This document shows positions 50,531-61,915 of a stretch of 64,000 nt of DNA, in pieces (position 1 is the first letter of the stretch; every line of letters begins with the position of its first letter). A program made the position numbers and the translations under genes. The notes beneath the pieces were generated by a model. That model was not told the DNA's origin. It saw only the letters and a list, made by a program, of their open reading frames with translations, and ran no database searches. The stretch comes from Hymenolepis diminuta (lineage: Eukaryota > Platyhelminthes > Cestoda > Cyclophyllidea > Hymenolepididae). The stretch is taken from contig CAADRB010000001.1 in NCBI GenBank assembly GCA_900708905.1, forward strand, positions 370,697 through 434,696, in the 5' to 3' direction.

Positions 50531-53500
50531 GTAAGTTGCCTTCTCTTTATTAATGGAAGCTCCATAACAGAGAAAAAAGGATTAGGGTACTAGCAGAAGT
50601 TGATTTCGTCGACTTTGGAATTTGTCCACAGACAAAGTCTGATAATCTATCCAGTTGGAATTTTCGCATGTCCTTAAATAACGCACAAATCGGCAATAGT
50701 AGCGGCGTTTTTTATTAGTGGTAGTAGTTCCTTCTATATTCCCATAATTGCACCGCTCCAATAATTATTCCCGGGATTGTTAGAAAGACATAGGGCCCTT
50801 TATTCGGTTCTATTTAAACAATCCTTTCTTATCCAAGATATTTGAAAAATAAATTTTCTTAAACTTTATTCTGATTGTGCCGCATATTTTCTACTATAAG
50901 TATATATCGATGATACTGATATATTTATATTGAAATGGATTTATGGTGATGCTACACTTAGGTCAAAGATTTTAATATCCGTAAGTCTTCATATTCAACC
51001 AATTTTTATGGTCTTCGGAATTCCTCCATTTTACTTCCATGCCTCTTTGTGAATAGGTGAAAAGTATATATTAACTTGCGTCATTCAGATCGAAGATTCT
51101 GTTACCAACTTTGACTCTGCTAATCCTTCTCTGAGGACTATGAAGACAAACCAAAGGTTCGCAATAGCTTAAGCAACTCATCCATTTTTTTACGTATCAA
51201 AAGATTTAATTAGATTCGCTTTTTGCATCCAATTTCTTTCATAATTTCTTCATGAGTTTCTTAGGGATGAGCCGACCTCAGCAACAATATCAGAGCTCAA
51301 AATTGTGATGTGCACTGATACTCCACCGGTTTTGGCTTAGTTTGAAGGTCCTCAATTATTTCAATTAAAAGGCACTAATTGATGTTTCACAAGGTCGTTA
51401 CAGTCATTTTTAACTTCCAATATTGTGGTGAAATCGCATCTATAATTGGAGTTCACTTTATTCCTTTCAACTTGATTAGAACACGTGTTTGTTTTTTTCT
51501 GCATTTTAATTCAAAATACCAAACAGAGATAGAGTGCGTTAAATAAGTTCTTCCTCTGGTGAATTCCGTCGTATTATTGTGCACTAGCGTCCTCCGGTAA
51601 ACAGACTGCAAAATGCAAATGCGAATCGTCACATTTCGAGGTTGCCATTTAAAAAAGAATGCTCATATTTAACTGTACTTATCTTTACTAGGTTGAATTT
51701 ATATGTCCTTATTTCCCCATGAGAGAAACATCATTTGTCTAAGTGGGTGGGTAGATAAGCTTCATCCATTTTGATTCTGAGAGGCTGCCAAGAAACTCCT
51801 TCCATTGCACAATGTAAGTCCACTTAAATCGGAATACACTTGTGGTTTTATGTAGTGAGGGTTGGGCTGGACTGCATAATGCATGTATGCTTACAGTCAT
51901 TATTAAGTGGTGGCAGCGGCGGCTTATATTCAAAGCACTATCTTCAAGCAGGTTGCCCGATCAAGGGTATGTGTGCGTATTTACAGCTGTCTGAAAAGAG
52001 ATGCCCATTGCAGAGTGATTTTCGTAAATGCCATCACATAAAGGGGTCCAAAAGAAGAGTGGGTCATTATTATGTCCCTTTTCACGTATCAACCTAACAG
52101 GCTGCCCGTCTTGGGAAGGAGAAATGGGGCCTACGTAACTGAAATATACCTAATTTGGGAAATCACATTCCCATCTGCGATAATACAAAGTTGAAATTCG
52201 AACTCGTGTCCTTAGCTGAGCCAGAATCGTATGTAATAGATTATACAACCTATACTTCGTCCACTGTCACAATCTTGAACTCAAATTCAAATAAAGATCT
52301 AATTATGTGGAAAAAAGTCCGATACTTCATTTCTGACATACTTAAATTAAGACATTTTCATCGTTAGGGTTATTCACATCTTTTATAGCCATAAATAATT
52401 GGTGCTTATTGCCCTTACTCAGAGCCTCTCCAAGTTCATTTTCCTTAGATTTTAAGCCATTTAAAAGGCTATAAAGACTTACGGTCAAGTTCCCTAAGCG
52501 TTCTTTTCCCTCAAACAGGTTTACAAATTACGATATCTGGGTGAATAGAATGTGGATGGAGATAAGTAACGTATTTAGGCAAATCAATCTATTTACTGTG
52601 AAGTGATTGGTAGAGTCATCTACCAATCGGGTGGCTGAATAGGTTTTAGTCTGTTATTATTAATGTCACAGATATCCACCACATGCAAAAAGCGGTATTT
52701 AAGACAGTTGTACGTATCAGCAGCAGCAGTAGGGGCAAGAAAGAGCATGTCATACAACTGTTTTTCCTTGTCATGTAGCAATGATGACCACGACGACGAC
52801 TTTATGTGCCTCTGGGGTTTGTGTATGCGTCTCTGAGGCTTCCCTTGACCACATCGTCATCGGCATGTGTGTGTGTGTATTTAATGAAATTACACTTTCT
52901 TTGCCTAGTGATGATTCCCAGTTGCAGATTTCTGGAGTCCTAACCCCTCCCCACAGTTTTACCCAGTTCATGTTTGCATCTTTCCTTTCACTCCCCTTGC
53001 TTTTCGGATGAATTGGCGATGGTTTGAATTGGTGCCACACAATTTAGATAAACACAAACGCAAATGTACGCACATGGATTGAAAGAGAGCGAGAACTCCG
53101 CAAATGGTGGATGACTGTTACTACTACTACTACGAAGATGACCATTTGTGTGTCTTTGAATAAACAAACCCTCTCATAGGCTATTAGAGGTTAGTTGGTT
53201 GGTAGATAGGTCAATTGGTTGGTTATATCTAGATGTCTGTAGGTACTAGTATGCAGCTTAGCAATTCCTCGATTGACTAATTCAACTGGCGTTTGATATG
53301 ATGCCAGATTTGGGAAAACTGTCCGCCTCTGTCAATCAAAAAGGAGATATCAGGAATTAGGGGTTAATGCGTCAAAGCTCCACCGTGGCTCTATTTAGAT
53401 CAGATATTAAGGATAGCCTCAGAGTTCTGGTAGGGTTAGGAAACTCCGAGACCTATGTTGGGTTAGGAAGGTTTGTAATCTTTTCAATCAGCGTTGTCTT

Positions 53501-56337
53501 CATCTGATTTTATATTATACCCTTACATGACGCGTTACTACTTTTTATAATTGGGAATACAAAGTCTCACGTTGATTATTTAAAGCTCCAGCTCACAAGA
53601 ACGAAATTTTTACCGGCTTTAATGTGCATCTTTTATGCAATGTTTGGATGTACATACAAACCTGAACATAAATTGACAAATTTACATTTCAGATGCTACA
53701 ATTACTCACAATCTATAAAATCCATCACCCAACATTAGAATCCAGAGTATTCTGTTCCTCTGAGAGGGTTTTTCGAATAGTGACCCTCTTTTGTAGTTAC
53801 CATTTCGGTAGACCCTGGCGATTGAGCGATAAACATCTGGTTGATTGGAGAGAGTGAAAGACGAGTAATCCGGCCATAAACCGAGTTATTCCCGTTTCTT
53901 TTTTGAATCTCAAATTACTAAGTGATGGTACGGCATCCAGTTGACGATTAACCATGATGTTGATGACGCCGATGATTAATAAATACCCCTCCCTCCAACC
54001 CCGGTGTAAAAACGAGTGCGTACAAGTAGAAGTAGCGATATACGTCGGGTGGGGTAGAACTACACATATACATCTGCTTATTACGCATGAGTGAATGGGA
54101 AGTGAGAGAGCCTTTGTTCGCTCTCTCGTATGTTAGAGTTATCAACTGACCTACAGAATATAGACGTCTCCCATTAGCATTTAGCCAATATCTCCCAACC
54201 CTACCAAGAAACCCATTATCTGGACTCGTTCTGGTATGTGAAACGGTTAATATGTTCTTTAGAGTGATCCATTTATTATCTGTCTGATTCTAGAAGACAT
54301 ACCCGTCCCATCAACAATTAACCAGTACCTTAGTGTTTAGTTAATGATGTCTAACAATCAATGACAGGGGTCCTGGGAAGTTGACCGACTTATTGATTGA
54401 TAGAACAGATTAATCAGGAGAGCCGCTCATTAATTTTGCAATTAGTGGCATGGATGGAGAGATTTAGAGGGAAACGAAGATGTTGCACTGACGATGAGGA
54501 GAGCTAGAGAGAGCGACACTGGACCCAGAAAATACGCAACAGGTGCGCTGGTTTAAAAATGGGTCACACACGAACGGTCCATCTAGAGTCGACCTAGAAA
54601 AATCCACCAGCAGTTTCCCTTTCTGCAATCTGCCATCAAAACCTTTCTTCCACCTCCCTTCTTGGCTATCTTCGTTTGTCCGTCAATCCGTCCAGGTCGA
54701 ATGCCTTCAAATGACGTGACTTTGTCGTAGTTGGCCCAGCAACTGTATCACCTATTACTTTACATATGCGTTTATTTCTGTAAAAAACACAAGTTTATTT
54801 CGACAAATGAAATTCTGAGAGAAATTAAGTGATATGATCGTTTCAATTTCAAAAAACGGCATTATGGAGCTGTGCTAACTTAATATTTTTAGCTATCTCA
54901 TTTCTGCTATTTTAAAAATGTAGGCTGCAGAATACATTATTTTGTCTTCTCAAACATTGGGGGAATAAATAAATTGAAGCGGCAAGACCGACCTTTCTTG
55001 ATTAAAAAAATCAGTGAAAATCGTAGACAAGTATTTACTGCAATCCAAGGGGTGAATCGTTGAGGAGGTCCTTGGTACCCTTCCACTACCATTAATTGGA
55101 CTTTTTTAAATCGATTTCAGATGCTTTCAACCACAAAAAATTGTAAAATATTTTTCTTTACGCTGGACAATAACAAATAAAAATTCGATAGTTAAGAGTA
55201 AAGACGATGAAGTAAGATAAACTTTTTCTATTCTGTTTCAATCCACTTTCGTGAGAAAATTTAAGGCAAAGAGAGCTTTCTTGTCAAATGTTTCTACTAA
55301 AAATGCCTATATCATCTAACTTTTCTATCAGTGATGTTTTATTATGCAAATGCAAAAAGTATCTCAAATAGAGGTTAACAAAACATTTAAGGAAATCAAC
55401 TTTCTTTAACTGGAGGTTGTCTGATACCTAAAACTGCAGTACAAAATCCTTTTTTTACATAAATTCGGACAAAGTTTGCAAAAGAACAAAAAAGTCTGTT
55501 GCATTTAAAACTTTTGACTTCTTGTCGGTTAGGTGTCATCAACTTACAAGCCACAGGTGTATCCATAACACCAAAAGGAAAATTTCCCTCTTTTTGGTGT
55601 ACATAAATAGACAGAAGTATAAAAGACTGAAACCACTCTTTCGTAGTGATTTTTAACAATGGTATTCGATTTCATTTCCAACAAGGTCATACAAACAGAT
55701 GTTGAAAGGATGGAAAACATAGCACCAACTTACGAGATTAGAGATCAAATCCCGACCTATCAGAACCTTAAATAGACTCTATGAAGAGAACGTGCGAATA
55801 CCATTTTTTTGCAATTTTCTGTTTATCTGCTTCTGTATTGAGTTAGTACTGAATCACAAGATCCGGCGCTAGCTGAGCTCAGAAGTTTTAATATGACTCA
55901 CCAACGTTCACTGTTCTATTCGATTATGTATAATCCAGTCTAACAAGAACCCATTTCATAAATCCACTTCAGTGAAGTTATGGGAGTAAGGTCTATCCCT
56001 CTCATTCCATTGAGTGAGAAAATAACGCGGTTTAGGAAGTGCTGGCCTCAAGTAATAAAAAGTACTGCCCAGTCAATGATTACCAAGACAATAATAGTAG
56101 AAAGTAGAAGAAACAACAAGGCATATGGAGGGCGCTACTACATAGAAATGCATTAATCATAGAGAGTAGACCATCCAGAGTCGTCCCTATTGTGTGTTCC
56201 GACGTTGTATGAGCAATTTGGGAAGAGGCAGAGAGAAGAGGTTGCTTGGTGGTGGTGATTAATGCTTGTTTTGGATGCGTGACTACCATTACATTATGAC
56301 TATTCATTCTTCTTCTTCTTGTCCTCTTTTTTACCAG
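50531..56337 (+). other. notch: Notch intron 1 (5.8 kb)
   Basis: No cysteine-patterned exon was found here on the + strand. It contains GC-richer, ORF-permissive patches at 52690-53160 (ACTACTACTACTACG, overlapping ORFs on both strands), 53930-54160 and 54440-54720, which could be regulatory. The ORF at 51840-52097 has several Cys but no EGF spacing. Confidence 0.55.
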
Positions 56338-56592
56338 ACGCCGCCAGTAAAGCATGCGATGCACAACCCTGCAAGAATGGAGCAACCTGTCGAGAGCGTG
56401 TCATTCCTCAAAGTATCTACTTCGAACCCCAAAGTCTCCTCCCTTACGAATGCGATTGTACATTCGGTTGGGAGGGTGAGAACTGTACTGTGAACGTAGA
56501 CGACTGCAAAGGCAATCCATGTCTCAATGGGGGCCATTGTGAAGACAAACCCAATGCTCAGTTTGTTTGCCATTGCAGAGATGGCTTTATTG
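56338..56592 (+). CDS. notch: Notch exon 2: EGF1 and most of EGF2
   Basis: Starts after acceptor ...cctcttttttaccag and ends at donor gtaaga, phase 1 to phase 1. EGF1: C56, C61, C67, C88, C90, C99, with 20 residues between the third and fourth cysteines (8-9 in typical repeats here). CKNGATC fits the O-fucose consensus C2-x4-S/T-C3. EGF2: C106, C111, C117, C127, C129 and, across the splice, C138. It is preceded by NVDD, as in calcium-binding EGF repeats. Confidence 0.92.
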
Positions 56593-58324
56593 GTAAGATA
56601 CTATTTATAAATAAAGCAATATGCATGCACAATTAAAATAAGACTTAAAATCGCGAATCATAATTCTCGGCCATTTGGAACCCAAAGAGAATCAAATAAT
56701 TAGCTTCGAAGTGCTGGAAGTTCTAATACAACTATTCACGAATTATCTAATAGAAAGAATACCTTTATCAGCCCACTATTCCTCGACACGCAAAGCAATT
56801 CGATGAAATGTGGGATGTAGCATCGAATTTTCCCACCAAATTGTGAACCACGCAACAGCTTTATTCCAATTAACATGGCATCCCACAAAATTACTCCGTT
56901 CTCACGACTTCTTTAACCTTTTGAGTCCCATAGTTCTGTTTTTAAGATAGAAAGGTCCAAAAACAGATATCAATCTTTGCAGTTGCTTAATCTTTCCGTT
57001 TGTTTATTGTCATTTTAAGATCATTATTGGATAAAGAGATACGTAGTTTTCAGAACTCGGAGCTTTGAAGAGAAGGTGATGGTATTAAGGAATCATTTAA
57101 CGTTTCAAAATATACTGATGAAATTAGTGGTTGGTATTTTTTTCCTTTCTAAATGTCAATTCACAATGCTGGATAGTTCAAACAATTGAAATCGACTGAA
57201 GTCAATCTTAAGAGTCCATTTTCAGGATTTTGTCGAGGCAATTTCTTTCTAAGGTATAGATTGCCAAAAAATTTTGTTTTACATGTATAGTGTTATTGAA
57301 AAGCTCTCAGACATTTAAATATCCCAGTATGTGGTAAGTTATAGGCACCTTATTAAGTTCAGAAGCTAGTTGTTTGAGCGCATATGCTCAAATCAACCCA
57401 AAAGACCGTCAATAACTGCCAGCAAAACTCGGATCTACAAGTTCTCCTGAGCAGATTAAGAATCGGAGACGAACTTACAATCCGAATTTCAACTATTAAC
57501 GCCTTGGCATATGTGCTTTCTTCTTTTGTTCCATTTTTTTGCAAAAAAATCTGACTAATAATTTGATAAGTAGGTTCCTAAAATAGGAGATTATTTCTCA
57601 AGCTTATCGATGCGCAGATGTCTTCCCGTTAATATTCGTATAACGTTTTTTCCCACGAAATGAACATCACTCATTTTTCCAATTAATAGCTGGAGGCTTA
57701 ATCTCATCTCATCTCTGCATAGAGTGGATCTGTGTAGATTTGTTAAGGAAGTATGCGAGGATTCGGTTAATCAACTGTTCTCACGATCATCATTTGACAT
57801 TTGTGAACAGTAGGTGCTCAAACTCACCGTTTTTCTTCAGATTTTCAGTATTCAAAACCACCTGTAATTGACTCTCATGATGGTCAATATTTTTTTTTTT
57901 GACAGTGGTAGTTGATACGGTAACAGAAACATCTGTTAAAATTGTCAATAGCTTCATAATCCAGTAGTTTTCTAGTTAGAATATCCGGTTGAATTAGTGA
58001 AAACCCCACATGAGCGTAGAAAGGATGACTAATTTAGTGAAATCTTGGTAACTAACAGCACGTCGAATGGTAATGACTATAGGTCATGTGTCCGACATTC
58101 ATGAGCAGTCGAACGGAGGAGCCATCTACAAGTATGAACAGTACATAAAGTTTAGAAGACTGGATCATACTGTCCGGTCCCCAAAGTATTCATCTTATGA
58201 GTGAACAGATTCTCATGGATTCATATCAAATTCATCATTTTCTAACGTATCTGAACACTATAACCTCATAAGCCTTCCTAACTACACTTTATTCATTCGT
58301 ATTCAACATTTTTTGACATTCCAG
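56593..58324 (+). other. notch: Notch intron 2
   Basis: AT-rich. No additional EGF-like exon seen. A poly-T run is present near 57890. The minus ORF at 57359-57544 is unsupported. Confidence 0.6.
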
Positions 58325-58455
58325 GCCAGAAATGTGAATTTCGAGACCCTTGTTTGGACTTTCCATGCCAGAACAGTGGTCGATGCGATTCCTCACCTCT
58401 TGGAGTCTACCAGTGCATTTGTCCCCGTTGGTATGAGGGACAGAACTGTGAAAAA
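58325..58455 (+). CDS. notch: Notch exon 3: end of EGF2 and EGF3
   Basis: Starts after ...cattttttgacattccag, completing a Gly codon so that EGF2 closes as FIGQKC. EGF3 has C144, C149, C155, C165, C167, C176 with the usual G-x-Y-x-C-x-C and E-G-Q-N-C end. The donor GTACGT at 58456 leaves phase 0. Confidence 0.93.
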
Positions 58456-59076
58456 GTACGTTCCGAAATCTTCAAACTTGCTTTAAAAGTTTGCTTTGTT
58501 TGTTTGTTTTCTTTACCTTTTTTCTTCCTCCCTCATCCCTTATACATTTCTTCGATATAAACTATATTTAGAGTTCAACATGCTGCTTTAAATGCCACTC
58601 CAGTTGTATAGTTGTGGAGGTGGATCAATCACCTAGATATCAGTTGGACCTAGGATTGAAAAGTCTCCGTTTTACCCTCCCTCGGTACACTCTATCAATG
58701 AGTCGATCACAAGCAAGAACAGCTTCTGGCTCATTATCGGTCGCTAAATGAACCAGAAGTGCACATAGTAAACTCTATATCTACGACCTACCTAAAAACT
58801 TCACAACAGCTCCGTAAGACACATCAAATAGCTATCTATCTCCAAGCCCTGTTTCATGTTTATCCAAGCTGAAATAAGACCTCTGAAAGTCAGACATCAT
58901 TAGCGTTTGTGTTGTAGCCATATCACATATCACCACATAAACACTTTGTACTTCTGCTGCTCCCGCTGCTAACGAGCATCCCATTTTCAGACTTTATCTA
59001 TCATCTTGCTTCTGCATTAAACTTAACGGATAAGCAATACAAGATAATAAATGATATGCTGTTTTTGGAATTTTAG
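58456..59076 (+). other. notch: Notch intron 3
   Basis: 621 bases. No exon seen. 58600-58800 has a mixed composition that might be an old repeat. Confidence 0.6.
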
Positions 59077-59332
59077 GTGAAAATGCCCTGTGAATCAAGC
59101 CATAACCAATGTCGTCATGGAAAATGTGAGACACTTTATGAAGTCTATGAGGCTCGGGTGCAGAATGAATCCAAGAAGGCCTCTCGTATCTCCGGTTTCC
59201 GATGCAATTGTGAACCTGGATGGACAGGCATTTTCTGTGATCGGGCGTTTAATATCTGCCAATACCACCAGTGTCAAAATAATGCCCAATGTGTTAGCTT
59301 GGGTGATCACTATGAGTGCAAATGTCCTATAG
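59077..59332 (+). CDS. notch: Notch exon 4: EGF4 and most of EGF5
   Basis: Acceptor ...ggaattttag, donor gttggt, phase 0 to phase 1. EGF4: C183, C190, C195, C221, C223, C232, with a 25-residue charged loop between the third and fourth cysteines (containing VYEARVQNESKKASRIS). EGF5: C239, C244, C250, C259, C261, closed by C270 in the next exon. Confidence 0.93.
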
Positions 59333-59976
59333 GTTGGTTTCTTAAATTAAAATTAAACGTCCTAGTTGAATTATGTAGTGCTAGTGTTTGTTTAACATAC
59401 CTGTGGAGATATAATGGTCAACGTAAATGTCTGCAAAGTCAGAAGTCCAGGATTTGAAACCCACCGGTGCACACCTTGTCAATGAAATGGCCAACCACAC
59501 TTAAATCTGATTAATAGATAGGTAGACGAAATTCAAGTGGCTCACCGGAGGAGCCCCGTGATGTTAATTATCTATCCAAAATGAGTATAGGAAAACGACT
59601 TCCTAAATGGACTTGGAAGTTTTAACATATCTGGTGTACACAATGTAGGAAATGGAATGTTTGCAATCTTTTGTTAAAGAGTTTATGGAAAAAGTGCTAG
59701 CGCCTTCTTGAATACAAAACGCTTCTCCCTTGAGATAGAGACAATGGTTTATCCGGTTGGCTTTTCTCAAGAAATTTCCCAGACTCTCAGATCCGAGTTC
59801 CAAACACGTCGGTTAAAAAGCTCTGGGACTAGAAGAGAAGGTATTGAGATTGCTAACCTTCACCTTTATACCGCACCCAAGACGTGCTTCCGGTCCGATT
59901 TGTTGCGTGGGAAATTAAAATATTTAAACAAATTTTATATTTTGTATGACTATAACAGTCTTTGTGAAACTTTTAG
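59333..59976 (+). other. notch: Notch intron 4, contains a SINE-like copy
   Basis: 644 bases, about 190 of them the SINE-like copy B at 59431-59622. No extra exon seen. Confidence 0.7.
59431..59622 (+). repeat. SINE-like repeat, copy B
   Basis: The most complete copy: AAAGTCAGAAGTCCAGG, a B-box-like GGATTTGAAACCC, CCGGTGCACACC, AATGGCCAACCACACTTAA, GCTCACCGGAGGAGCCCC, CTATCCAAAATGAGTATAGG, AAAACGACTTCCTAAATGG, ACTTGGAAGTTTT. Inserted in the intron in the sense direction. Confidence 0.7.
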
Positions 59977-60301
59977 GTTTTGGGGGCGAACTATGTGAAC
60001 GACCAAACAGTCAGTCAACTAAGAAACGTGATACTCAAATCAATATGGAAGAACAGTGTCGGCTTCTAGGATGCACAAGTGAAGCTAACGGAACGTGCTC
60101 TGGAAGATGTGTTCAAGCTGGATGCTTCAATCAGGAACAGTTGAACGCTTGCAGAGATTGGATCGATTGTCTGGAAGCGACAAAATTGGAATTTGGAGTT
60201 GGTCAACCTTCTTGCGTGGAGCGGTACCGTGATGGTGTCTGTGATTATGAATGTGCAATATCTAGCTGCTTCTACGATGGATTTGATTGTACTGACTCGG
60301 G
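59977..60301 (+). CDS. notch: Notch exon 5: end of EGF5, LNR1 and LNR2
   Basis: Acceptor ...gtgaaacttttag. The first two bases complete Gly264, so EGF5 ends GFGGELC. A Ser/Lys linker follows (271-290). LNR1: C291, C296, C304, C308, C313, C322. The cysteine order is kept, but it reads GTCSGRC and FNQEQLNAC instead of the family's G-x-C-D-x-x-C and W-D-G-x-D-C. LNR2 (C343, C352, C356, C361, C368) is typical: RYRDGVCDYEC...CFYDGFDC, with intact calcium ligands. The intervening DWIDC matches the NPWANC segment between LNR1 and LNR2 of other Notch proteins. The donor GTAAGA at 60302 leaves phase 2. Confidence 0.92.
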
Positions 60302-61745
60302 GTAAGATTTGTATCATTTAGCGACCCTATAATCATTTTTAAGCGAGACAGAGTGTTGCAGGCTTAATTTCAAATTACTTTAAAGCTGAGCATATTTGGT
60401 TCAATCTAATGGGTCTCCATGACTATTTTTCGTCTATTGACCAAATGAATAGCTTTCTGTTAAATAAATAGTCTACCAACTCTAGTCAACTTTGCACTTT
60501 ATCATGAGTTCGGTTTATTTCAAATCCTGGTTTTGTTTTCCAATAGTGCAAAACTGATACCCAGGGTGTAAATAAATTTAATTAACTATCTAAGTAGGAA
60601 AAAATAACCTCCCATCTGCACTGGAGGAGATAATTCACAGCAGGGATGGAGAGTTAAGTATTTGAGCTGGTTTTAATATGATTTCCGTCAAATCAAAACT
60701 CTCCGGTTATCTGAGCTTAAATTCCATTCTGATTATTACTCAACTTCAAAATTTCGTTTATTATTCAACCGGGCTAAGCTAACAACTAAACTTGACAAAG
60801 ATTAGATGAATGCAAGGATATAAAGCATGAATTAGAATCTTACATAAGCACTTACCGGTATGTTTTGATTATTGGTCGTACAGCATCGTATTAACCCCCA
60901 ATTCAATTGAAAACGGGATTTTTACGGTTTCTGTCTAGACTCTATTCGACGTGTCGCCCACATCTGGTTTTATTACTGATAATCAACGTGTCTGAGACGA
61001 ACAAGGGGTCCCCCACATTATCCGTGTTGAGCCTTTGCCATTGGCCAACAGCATTTACACCCAACAGAGTTTTCTGACTTACAATAGTGATAGTTCCGAC
61101 AGTGTCTAGGCTTCACCATATCCCACATCTTATCCTTAGGAAACTTGTTAAGCCATAGCCCATCCTAACTGTGCAATCTAAAATACCGCAAGACAGGAAG
61201 CAGACAGAGACCGTATCGGAATAGTTTAATTAGGTGAGAGCGGAAAGAAGGCGGCGGTCTTGTAACCATTAAGTAGAGAAAGTGCTTAAATTAGAGAGTA
61301 AAGTTAAAAAACACAGGTGTTAGAAAAGGCAGGAAATTGAAAAATCCCTTAATAGTCGAGAAATGTGTGTCCAAGATTATTATGAGGGTAGAAAACTAGC
61401 GGAAATCAATGAACGAAACATGGTAACTGCGGGGATGGACAGGGAATAGAGTTGCTGAGAAAATAAGACTATTCTTCAGAAAATGCAAGTCTTTCATCTA
61501 AGATAAATTTGTCTAAATGATGAAACGATATCTGCCTATCATTTCATTTAATCATGTGGTTATTCCGTTCACATTTATCACCCATTCGCTATTCGTTTCC
61601 CAAAGTGACTTAAAATGTAAAATGCCAACTTAATTTTTAAATATCCATTTAAGAGTTGAACCAGATGATTCATTAGGATGAATTCATTGCACGAAAATTG
61701 CTGACATTTGGTATATCGCAGAAGGTGCATTGATTATCATGCACA

Positions 61746-61915
61746 TCTCCGGAATCAGAGATCGGGTGTTCGATGTTCATTGGCACACATCTGGTGAACG
61801 GAATGGCCAAAGGATTGAGTAGATTTGGTTAATATGAGCTTTGGAAAAATTCATGTTTTTCATCAAGGAGTCCCCTCATTGAAGCTGAGTAATGAAAAAC
61901 GCCTTCCTAACTGGC
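61746..61915 (+). repeat. SINE-like repeat, copy C
   Basis: Head: CATCTCCGGAATCAGAGATC, GGGTGTTCGATGTTC, ATTGGCACACATCTGGTGAA. Body: CGGAATGGCCAA, TCATCAAGGAGTCCCCTCAT, AAAAACGCCTTCCTAACTGG. Same order as in copies A and B. Confidence 0.65.

Larger units (their letters stand above)
50383..60301 (+). other. notch: Gene span: Notch receptor, 5' half (five exons seen)
   Basis: Five exons give 371 codons plus two bases, with phases 1, 1, 0, 1, 2 all matching. Order: signal peptide (1 to about 49), EGF1 (56-99), EGF2 (106-138), EGF3 (144-176), EGF4 (183-232), EGF5 (239-270), a short basic linker, LNR1 (291-322), LNR2 (343-368). EGF repeats followed by LNR modules are diagnostic of Notch; other LNR proteins (PAPP-A, GNPTAB) lack this order. 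Notch is a single-pass receptor cleaved on ligand binding to release a transcriptional co-activator. Only five EGF repeats precede the LNR, against 36 in fly Notch and 13/10 in C. elegans LIN-12/GLP-1. LNR3, the transmembrane segment and ankyrin repeats are expected to the right of the window. The first link (exon 1) is inferred from phase and signal peptide. The other joins fall inside EGF repeats and are secure. Confidence 0.85.

Noticed and set aside
51840..52097. Cysteine-containing ORF in Notch intron 1 considered as a missed EGF exon
   Set aside because: Cysteine spacing does not fit C-x-C/G-x-x-C EGF patterns, and splice phases do not match a phase-1 symmetrical exon.
56080..56573. Minus and alternate-frame ORFs over Notch exon 2
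   Set aside because: Shadows of the EGF-coding frame, which has the cysteine pattern and proper splice sites.
59090..59332. Alternate-frame ORFs over Notch exon 4 and exon 5
   Set aside because: Overlap the EGF/LNR frame and have no domain of their own.
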